Of a DNA stretch of 7,286 nt, positions 1 to 5,047 are shown in pieces (the first letter of the stretch is position 1; every line of letters starts with the position of its first letter). A program made the position numbers and the translations under genes. Source of the stretch: an uncultured Flavobacterium sp. (GTDB lineage Bacteria > Bacteroidota > Bacteroidia > Flavobacteriales > Flavobacteriaceae); assembly GCA_946480635.1 (NCBI GenBank), contig CAMLKV010000107.1, positions 1 to 7,286 of the forward strand. Direction: 5' to 3'. Under the pieces are notes generated by a model. The model ran no database searches and was not told where the DNA came from. It saw nothing but the letters and a program-made list of their open reading frames with translations.

Positions 1-1
1 C

Positions 2-1156
2 GAACAAAACGGTAAAAGATATACTTTGAATGAAAAACATTCGGTTCTGTTAGTTCGTCCACGTGGTTTACATTTAGAAGAAAAAAACATTTTTTTTGAA
101 GGTGAATTAGCATCAGCATCGTTGGTTGATTTTGGTTTGTTTTTCTTTCACAATGCAATTACACAACTCGAAAACGGTTTAGGCCCATACTTTTATTTAC
201 CTAAATTAGAACACTACGAAGAAGCTCGCTGGTGGAATGAAGTTTTTATATTCAGTCAAGATTACTTAGGTATTAAACATGGTACCATCAAAGCGACTGT
301 TTTAATTGAAACTATTACTGCCAGTTTTCAGTTGGACGAAATTATTTATGAACTAAAAGAGCATATTGCAGGTCTAAATTGTGGCCGTTGGGATTATATT
401 TTCTCTTACATCAAAAAACTTAAAAACCACAAAAATTTTATAGTTCCTGAAAGAGATCAAATCACCATGACAAGTCCGTTTATGAATGCTTATTCATTGA
501 GAGTTATTCAAATCTGTCACAAACGAAATATTCTGGCAATTGGAGGAATGGCAGCCCAAATCCCAATCAAGAACGATGAAGAAGCGAATCAGATTGCATT
601 CAATAAAGTGATTGCCGACAAAGAACGTGAAGTTAAAAATGGTCATGACGGCACATGGGTAGCGCATCCCGCTTTGGTCCCTCTAGCCATGAAAGTTTTT
701 AATGATAACATGCTAACAAAAAACCAAATGCACATCAGGAGAAACGAATTAAGTATCACTGAAGAACAATTATTGGAAATTCCACAAGGAACTATCACCT
801 TGAATGGTATCCAAAAAAACATCAATGTAGGTATTTTATATATCGAATCATGGCTGACGGGGGTTGGAGCTGCCGCATTATATCATTTAATGGAAGATGC
901 TGCAACTGCCGAAATATCTCGTACACAAATTTGGCTTTGGCTTCAAAAAAATATTGTTTTAGAAAACGGAAAAACATTCACTCCTTACCTTCTAAAAGAA
1001 CTAACCGAAATAGAGTTGATAAAAATTAAAGATCTTGTAGGTGAAGAACGATACAGTAAAGGAAGATTCGAATTAGCTGCTGAATTATTCACTGAAATGT
1101 CTCTTAAATCTGAATTAGACGATTTCTTAACAACGATAGCATATAAATATCTTTAA
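2..1156 (+). CDS. aceB: Malate synthase A, 5' end cut off by the window edge
   Basis: Malate synthase condenses glyoxylate with acetyl-CoA to give malate, the second step of the cytoplasmic glyoxylate shunt. The frame is open to the left edge. The first possible start codon, a TTG at 26, lies inside the conserved run leading to VRPRG, so it is not the true start. About 150 N-terminal residues are missing, judging from the roughly 530-residue AceB family; 384 are visible. The malate synthase signature [16 protein letters not shown] is encoded at 356-403. The expected Mg-binding acidic residues are visible as the Glu of LIETI (308-310) and the Asp of GRWDY (392-394). The arginine of RPRG and the aspartate of [11 protein letters not shown] (codon 896-898) match the family's catalytic pair. 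The short length and these motifs indicate the A type rather than the longer G type (GlcB). Isocitrate lyase follows on the same strand after 76 nt, which fits an aceBA operon. No frameshift or missing key residue was seen. Confidence 0.97.
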   Translation, partial: EQNGKRYTLNEKHSVLLVRPRGLHLEEKNIFFEGELASASLVDFGLFFFHNAITQLENGLGPYFYLPKLEHYEEARWWNEVFIFSQDYLGIKHGTIKATVLIETITASFQLDEIIYELKEHIAGLNCGRWDYIFSYIKKLKNHKNFIVPERDQITMTSPFMNAYSLRVIQICHKRNILAIGGMAAQIPIKNDEEANQIAFNKVIADKEREVKNGHDGTWVAHPALVPLAMKVFNDNMLTKNQMHIRRNELSITEEQLLEIPQGTITLNGIQKNINVGILYIESWLTGVGAAALYHLMEDAATAEISRTQIWLWLQKNIVLENGKTFTPYLLKELTEIELIKIKDLVGEERYSKGRFELAAELFTEMSLKSELDDFLTTIAYKYL

Positions 1157-1159
1157 AAA

Positions 1160-1185
1160 CTGCCAGATGCGGCAACATCTGACAG
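1160..1185 (+). other. Intercistronic hairpin between aceB and aceA
   Basis: An inverted repeat pairs 1160-1169 (CTGCCAGATG) with 1176-1185 (CATCTGACAG) around the 6-nt loop CGGCAA. Nine of ten positions pair, with one C-A mismatch at 1163/1182. It starts 3 nt after the aceB stop and ends 47 nt before the aceA start. No T-run follows, so it does not look like a classical intrinsic terminator. It could mark an mRNA processing or stability element that sets the aceB:aceA ratio, or a leaky attenuator. A smaller competing pairing, TGCC (1161-1164) with GGCA (1171-1174), uses the same left arm. The structure is directly visible; any function is inference. Confidence 0.5.
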
Positions 1186-1232
1186 CTTACATTCAAATAA
1201 TTAATAATAACTATCTAAAGCACAACAAAATT

Positions 1233-2510
1233 ATGAAAACTGAAGAAAGAATTCAACAATTAGTTACTGATTGGACTACAAACCCAAGATGGAAAGGAAT
1301 CGAAAGACCATATACTGCAGAAAAAGTAGTGGAACTACAAGGCTCTTACCAAATTGAATACTCCATTGCACGCCGTGGTTCGGAAGTACTATGGAAAAAA
1401 TTACATTCTCAGGATTGGGTGGCTGGTTTAGGAGCCATGACAGGAAATCAGGCAATTCAGGAAGTAGAAGCTGGACTGGAAGCCATATATTTAAGCGGAT
1501 GGCAAGTAGCAGCCGATGCAAACTTAGCCGGTGAAATGTACCCTGATCAATCATTATATCCTGCTAACAGTGTTCCTCAAGTAGTAAAAAGAATCAATAA
1601 TGCTTTGTTGCGTGCTGATCAAATTCAATCGGTAAATAAAGTTGAAAATAAAAAAGACTATTTAGTTCCAATTGTTGCGGATGCAGAGGCAGGATTTGGA
1701 GGAAATCTAAATGCTTTTGAATTAATGAAAGGTATGATTGAAGCTGGTGCTGCAGGTGTACACTTCGAAGACCAACTATCATCAGCCAAGAAATGTGGAC
1801 ACTTAGGTGGAAAAGTATTGGTTCCAACGCAAGAAGCGATTAACAAATTAGTAGCTGCACGTTTAGCAGCTGATGTGATGGGAGTTCCAACATTAATTGT
1901 TGCGCGTACAGATGCCGATGCTGCAAATTTACTTACAAGTGATGTCGATTACAGAGACAGAGAATTCATTACTGGCGAAAGAACTCCTGAAGGTTTCTTT
2001 TATGTTAATGCAGGATTGGAACAAGGAATAAGCCGCGGTTTATCATATGCTCCTTATGCAGACTTGATTTGGCTGGAAACCTCAACGCCTGACATCACTG
2101 AAGCACGAAAATTCGCCGAAGCAATTCACGCACAATACCCAGGTAAATTACTAGCTTATAACTGTTCTCCATCTTTTAACTGGGCAGCTAAACTGAGTGT
2201 TGAAGAAATGGAAACATTTCGTGAAGATTTAGCAGCATTAGGTTATAAATTCCAATTTATCACATTGGCAGGATTCCATGCTTTAAACACATCCATGTTT
2301 GAATTAGCATTAGCTTATAAAAGAAAAGGAATGGCAGGATATTCGGAATTACAGCAAAAAGAATTTGCTTTACAAGCTGAAGGCTTTAGAGCAGTAAAAC
2401 ATCAAAACTTTGTTGGTACAACTTATTTTGACGAAGTGCAAAATGCAGTAACTGCAGGATTGGCCTCAACAGTAGCCATGAAAGATTCCACTGAAACTGC
2501 ACAGTTTTAA
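1233..2510 (+). CDS. aceA: Isocitrate lyase
   Basis: Isocitrate lyase cleaves isocitrate to glyoxylate and succinate, the first step of the glyoxylate shunt, in the cytoplasm. The product is 425 residues, close to E. coli AceA (434). The family signature KKCGH is encoded at 1788-1802, with the catalytic cysteine at residue 188. [10 protein letters not shown] around residue 150 carries the Mg-binding aspartate. NCSPSFNW at residues 310-317 is the conserved substrate-binding loop, and GWQVAADAN and HFEDQ are also present. The start was placed at ATG 1233 because [10 protein letters not shown] resembles the usual N-terminus. The in-frame ATG at 1167 would add 22 uncharacteristic residues and lies inside the hairpin after aceB. 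There is no strong Shine-Dalgarno sequence, as is usual in Bacteroidota. No separate promoter is evident in the 76-nt gap, so co-transcription with aceB is likely. A terminator follows at once. The enzyme appears intact. Confidence 0.98.
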   Translation: MKTEERIQQLVTDWTTNPRWKGIERPYTAEKVVELQGSYQIEYSIARRGSEVLWKKLHSQDWVAGLGAMTGNQAIQEVEAGLEAIYLSGWQVAADANLAGEMYPDQSLYPANSVPQVVKRINNALLRADQIQSVNKVENKKDYLVPIVADAEAGFGGNLNAFELMKGMIEAGAAGVHFEDQLSSAKKCGHLGGKVLVPTQEAINKLVAARLAADVMGVPTLIVARTDADAANLLTSDVDYRDREFITGERTPEGFFYVNAGLEQGISRGLSYAPYADLIWLETSTPDITEARKFAEAIHAQYPGKLLAYNCSPSFNWAAKLSVEEMETFREDLAALGYKFQFITLAGFHALNTSMFELALAYKRKGMAGYSELQQKEFALQAEGFRAVKHQNFVGTTYFDEVQNAVTAGLASTVAMKDSTETAQF

Positions 2511-2525
2511 TTTTTGGTTAATAAA

Positions 2526-2548
2526 AAATGCCTCGTAATGGGGCATTT
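2526..2548. terminator. Bidirectional terminator between convergent aceA and the DUF721 gene
   Basis: The arms 2526-2534 (AAATGCCTC) and 2540-2548 (GGGGCATTT) form a 9-bp stem with one T-G wobble and a 5-nt loop, GTAAT. On the + strand it is followed by the T-rich CTTATTTT. On the - strand the A-run at 2523-2528 becomes a T-run, part of it within the stem. The hairpin lies 15 nt after the aceA stop and directly against the stop codon of the convergent DUF721 gene, so one short element probably serves both directions. Confidence 0.8.
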
Positions 2549-2549
2549 C

Positions 2550-2846
2550 TTATTTTAAAACAACATCTTTTACCACTTCTCTTCCGAGTTCTTCATTGAT
2601 CATTTTGATGATTTTATCTTTCCCGTAACTCAGTTCTTCTCGTAAAACCGACGAAGTTAATTCAACATACAGTGTTGAACCTTTAAGTAAAACATTTCGG
2701 GTATAGTTATTCACACCATTACCCATAAGATTTTTCCATGCATCGACCACAGAAATCTGATTCAAACCTTTGTCTAGTTTGTTTGCCTCGATGATTTCTT
2801 TAAGAATATCTCCAATCGAACTATCGTTATTCAGCCTTTTTGCCAT
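2550..2846 (-). CDS. DUF721 (DciA-like) family protein
   Basis: This is a small, charged, soluble protein of 98 residues with no signal peptide or membrane segment. Its layout matches the DUF721 family: an N-terminal helical region, a central segment with W at about residue 37 (VVDAWKNLMG), the strand pattern GSTLYVELTSSVLREEL at about residues 56-72, and a final helix ending in GREVVKDVVLK. DUF721 includes DciA, which helps load the replicative helicase DnaB in bacteria lacking DnaC. Short versions like this one are common in Bacteroidota, but their loader role is less well established, so a replication role here is family-based inference. The start lies 20 nt inside the end of the upstream lipoprotein gene. 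The next methionine falls in mid-domain, so this overlapping start is needed. The overlap suggests translational coupling. The gene ends against the shared terminator. Confidence 0.85.
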   Translation of the reverse strand: MAKRLNNDSSIGDILKEIIEANKLDKGLNQISVVDAWKNLMGNGVNNYTRNVLLKGSTLYVELTSSVLREELSYGKDKIIKMINEELGREVVKDVVLK

Positions 2847-3264
2847 ACTGTGGTAATGCGTTTACATTTACTTTCTTATAATAAAAGTCAGCTCCATCTT
2901 TTGATTCTAAAACCAATAGACTATCAGATAATTCAATTACTTTTTCTGAATGTTTTCCAAAATTAGAAGAGAAATCCAGCACTAGTTGCCCATCTTTTTC
3001 AGAAGCAACCATTTTCTCCTGTAAATCATCCACAAGAAATGTCCCCATAGGTTGCCATCTCACTTTTTTATGGAAACCTGTTTTATCTTTGATATCAAAA
3101 TATTCGTAATTTTCATTTATTGGATATTCCTTATTCTCACCTTCGGCTGTTTCAACCTTTGTGATTTGCCAATATCCTTTGATTTTATCAATTTGGTTCA
3201 AAGCTACTTTTTCTTTACAGGAAAAAACAACTAAAGACACTAATACTACTGTAATTTTTTTCAT
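2827..3264 (-). CDS. Small lipoprotein of unknown function, possibly lipocalin-like
   Basis: The product has 145 residues. A short signal peptide ends in the lipobox VFSC, with the acylated cysteine at residue 16, so it should be a lipoprotein. The mature part has no membrane segment. It begins with IKGYWQITKVETAEG at about residues 28-42 and continues as alternating short strands (NYEYFDI, KVRWQPMGTFLV, QLVLDFSS, SLLVLESK, ADFYYKKV). This resembles the small beta-barrel 'lipocalin-like' lipoproteins of Bacteroidota, but the resemblance is by pattern only and no ligand can be named. The sequence after the cysteine is KEK, without the S-D-D type surface-export signature, so a periplasm-facing location is more likely. 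Its end overlaps the DUF721 gene by 20 nt, implying one transcript. Transcription probably starts in the 76-nt divergent gap to the right, where no convincing minus-strand promoter was recognised. Confidence 0.8.
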   Translation of the reverse strand: MKKITVVLVSLVVFSCKEKVALNQIDKIKGYWQITKVETAEGENKEYPINENYEYFDIKDKTGFHKKVRWQPMGTFLVDDLQEKMVASEKDGQLVLDFSSNFGKHSEKVIELSDSLLVLESKDGADFYYKKVNVNALPQYGKKAE

Positions 3265-3293
3265 AACGTAAAATTAAAACTTTCGGTTAAACC

Positions 3294-3320
3294 TTTTTGA
3301 AAAATTATAGTCTAAATTTG
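3294..3320 (+). promoter_or_regulatory. Putative Bacteroidota-type promoter for the serine hydrolase gene
   Basis: TAAATTTG at 3313-3320 is an exact match to the Bacteroidota -7 consensus TAnnTTTG and lies 20 nt before the ATG at 3341. The best upstream candidate for the -33 TTG box is TTTTTG at 3294-3299. Its 13-nt spacing is shorter than the usual 17-23, so only the -7 element is well supported. The untranslated leader would be very short. Confidence 0.5.
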
Positions 3321-3340
3321 AAATAACTAAAACTACCAAA

Positions 3341-4420
3341 ATGAAACTATTTTATGCACTAAGTTTTTGCTTTTTAAGCATCGTTAGCTGTAGTTCTGAT
3401 GATGAAAACACATCAGTACCTTCTCAACCTGTACCAGAAGAAAATATGTACTTCCCACCTAATAATTCATCAACATGGGAAACAAAATCCATTTCTTCAC
3501 TAAACTGGAATCAAAGTGCAGTTCAGCCTCTATTAGATTATCTAGAGTTAAAACATACTAAGTCATTTATGATTTTAGTAAACGGGAGAATTGTGATGGA
3601 AAATTATTTTAACAGTCACAATTCGACTGCATTATGGTATTGGGCAAGTGCTGGAAAAACATTGACATCTACAGTAACTGGTATTGCTCAGCAAGAAAAT
3701 TTTTTAAACATCAATAATAAAGTCTCAACATATATTGGGAATGGATGGACAAGTGAACCCTTAGCCAAAGAAAACTTTATTACTTGCAAGCACTTACTTA
3801 GTATGTCATCAGGACTTGATGATTCATTAGGTGACAATGTTGATCCAAGTAACTTGCAATATAAGGCAGACGCTGGAACAAGATGGGCATACCACAATGT
3901 CTATGTAAAACTTCAAGATGTTGTTGCACAAGCTACTAATCAAACATGGAGTAATTATTTTAATACCAAATTGAGAGACAAAATTGGTATGAACGGTACA
4001 TGGTATCAAAGTGGAGACAATTCGGTTTACTGGAGTGACACAAGAAGTATGGCACGATTTGGTTTGCTAGCACTTAACAAAGGAAATTGGAATGGAAATC
4101 AAATCATTAACACAAATTATTTTAATGAAGCTACCTCAACTTCTCAAAGTATAAATCAATCTTATGGATACCTTTGGTGGCTTAATGGTAAATCAAGTTA
4201 TCATTTACCTCAAAGCCAATTGCAATTTACTGGCAGTATAATCCCTTCTGGACCAAATGATATGTTTATGGCTTTGGGAAAAAATGATCAAAAAATATAT
4301 GTAATACCAAGTAAGAAAATGGTAGTGATTAGAATGGGAGATGCTGCTGATAATGTGAATTTAGCATTATCTGATTTTGACGATACTTTATGGCAAAAAA
4401 TAAATGCACTATTTCCATAG
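3341..4420 (+). CDS. Surface-type lipoprotein serine hydrolase, beta-lactamase/class C PBP fold
   Basis: The product is a 359-residue envelope enzyme of the family that includes class C beta-lactamases, DD-peptidases, esterases and 6-aminohexanoate-dimer hydrolase. The catalytic S-x-x-K box is SAGK (S103, K106) after WYWA, and the Y-x-N box is YHN (184-186). HLLSMSSGLD (151-160) and GYLWWLNG (276-283) are typical of the family. DMFMALGKNDQKIYVIPS (307-324) sits where relatives carry a third box of the G-[HK]-x-G-Q kind. A signal peptide ends in the lipobox IVSC (C17). The next residues, SSDDE, resemble the export signal that sends flavobacterial lipoproteins to the cell surface. The substrate cannot be named; beta-lactam resistance should not be assumed, and esterase, amidase or peptidase activity is equally possible. 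The gene has its own putative promoter and terminator and is divergent from the lipoprotein/DUF721 pair. Its last codons and stop lie inside the terminator stem. Confidence 0.9.
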   Translation: MKLFYALSFCFLSIVSCSSDDENTSVPSQPVPEENMYFPPNNSSTWETKSISSLNWNQSAVQPLLDYLELKHTKSFMILVNGRIVMENYFNSHNSTALWYWASAGKTLTSTVTGIAQQENFLNINNKVSTYIGNGWTSEPLAKENFITCKHLLSMSSGLDDSLGDNVDPSNLQYKADAGTRWAYHNVYVKLQDVVAQATNQTWSNYFNTKLRDKIGMNGTWYQSGDNSVYWSDTRSMARFGLLALNKGNWNGNQIINTNYFNEATSTSQSINQSYGYLWWLNGKSSYHLPQSQLQFTGSIIPSGPNDMFMALGKNDQKIYVIPSKKMVVIRMGDAADNVNLALSDFDDTLWQKINALFP

Positions 4421-4433
4421 TGCATTTATTTTT
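4396..4433. terminator. Strong bidirectional terminator containing the hydrolase stop codon
   Basis: The arms 4396-4412 and 4417-4433 form a perfect 17-bp stem around the 4-nt loop TTCC. A-runs and T-runs at the stem base give a T-rich tail in both directions. The left arm encodes the last residues of the serine hydrolase, and the TAG stop (4418-4420) lies in the right arm. The hairpin ends 14 nt from the stop codon of the convergent peroxidase gene, so it probably terminates both transcripts. Confidence 0.9.
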
Positions 4434-4447
4434 AATAATTGTATTTT

Positions 4448-5044
4448 TTAAGAGCTAATCCAGTTAATAATAACTTCGTCAATAGGTAGTGTTTGAGGCG
4501 ATAACACCTTATCTAAATGACCTTTTTCATTAATTAAGTATTTTTGGAAGTTCCATTCTACTTTATTTTCTTCAATACCATTTTTAGCTTTTGAAGTTAA
4601 GAATTGATATAACGGATGCATTGTTTCTCCTTTTACAGAAATTTTCTCCATCATAGGGAAAGTAACTCCATAATTTTTAGAGCAAAAAGTTGCAATATCT
4701 GCATTTGTTCCTGGCTCTTGGTTTGCAAAATCATTAGCAGGAAACCCTACAACTACAAAGTTTTTACCCTTAAACTCGTCATATAATGCTTGTAATTGCT
4801 CATACTGAGGAGTTAAACCACATTCTGAAGCTGTGTTTACAATCATTACTTTTTTACCTTTCAATGAGGCCAAGTCAAATTCTTTCCCTGAGATGTCTTT
4901 GACTTTAAACTGATAAATGTCCTCACCAGCTGTGTTTTCTTGAATTGCTTCCACGTTTACCGTTTTGTTTTTAATACTGTCTTCCTGATTTTTACAACTA
5001 AATGCAATAACCGCCATTAGTGTAATAAGTAATTTTCGTTTCAT
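4448..5044 (-). CDS. Lipoprotein-anchored glutathione peroxidase family protein, Cys type
   Basis: This thiol peroxidase should reduce hydrogen or organic peroxides in the cell envelope. The product has 198 residues. A signal peptide with lipobox AFSC (C17) and a linker lead into a full GPx domain from about residue 43. The catalytic tetrad is complete: peroxidatic C75 in NTASECGLT, Q109 in NQEPG, and W164-N165 in WNF. C121 in TFCSKNYGVTFP matches the resolving cysteine of GPx enzymes that use thioredoxin-like reductants, so true glutathione dependence is unlikely. Most bacterial relatives, such as E. coli BtuE, lack a lipoprotein signal, so anchoring outside the cytoplasm is notable. The start ATG follows the stop of the cytochrome c synthase gene by 3 nt, with no recognisable promoter, suggesting co-transcription and translational coupling. 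The terminator at 4396-4433 follows. Confidence 0.95.
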   Translation of the reverse strand: MKRKLLITLMAVIAFSCKNQEDSIKNKTVNVEAIQENTAGEDIYQFKVKDISGKEFDLASLKGKKVMIVNTASECGLTPQYEQLQALYDEFKGKNFVVVGFPANDFANQEPGTNADIATFCSKNYGVTFPMMEKISVKGETMHPLYQFLTSKAKNGIEENKVEWNFQKYLINEKGHLDKVLSPQTLPIDEVIINWISS

Positions 5045-5047
5045 GTG

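Noticed and set aside
26..28. TTG as the start of malate synthase
   Set aside because: The frame stays open to the left edge, and the residues before the TTG fit the conserved run leading into RPRG, so the gene simply begins outside the window.
1167..1232. In-frame ATG at 1167 as the aceA start, adding 22 residues
   Set aside because: The extension is low-complexity (NNN, IQII), unlike isocitrate lyase N-termini, and its ATG lies in the hairpin after aceB. ATG 1233 gives the usual length.
1276..1846. Minus-strand open frames opposite aceA (1276-1554, 1594-1827, 1658-1846)
   Set aside because: They lie wholly within the well-supported isocitrate lyase gene, overlap each other, and have no recognisable domain.
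3052..3234. Plus-strand 60-residue open frame opposite the small lipoprotein gene
   Set aside because: Its Phe/Ile-rich translation is what an antisense reading of AT-rich coding DNA gives, and no promoter or start context supports it.
3285..3293. Short palindrome GGTT-A-AACC in the divergent promoter region as an operator
   Set aside because: Four-base arms in AT-rich DNA are expected by chance, and no second copy was seen nearby.
3304..3309. TATAAT on the - strand as a -10 box for the lipoprotein gene
   Set aside because: The Bacteroidota primary sigma factor uses TAnnTTTG rather than TATAAT, the region is AT-rich, and no suitably spaced TTG box was found.
3688..4009. Minus-strand open frames opposite the serine hydrolase (3688-3897, 3827-4009)
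   Set aside because: They are shadows of a gene with intact catalytic motifs and show no protein-like features.
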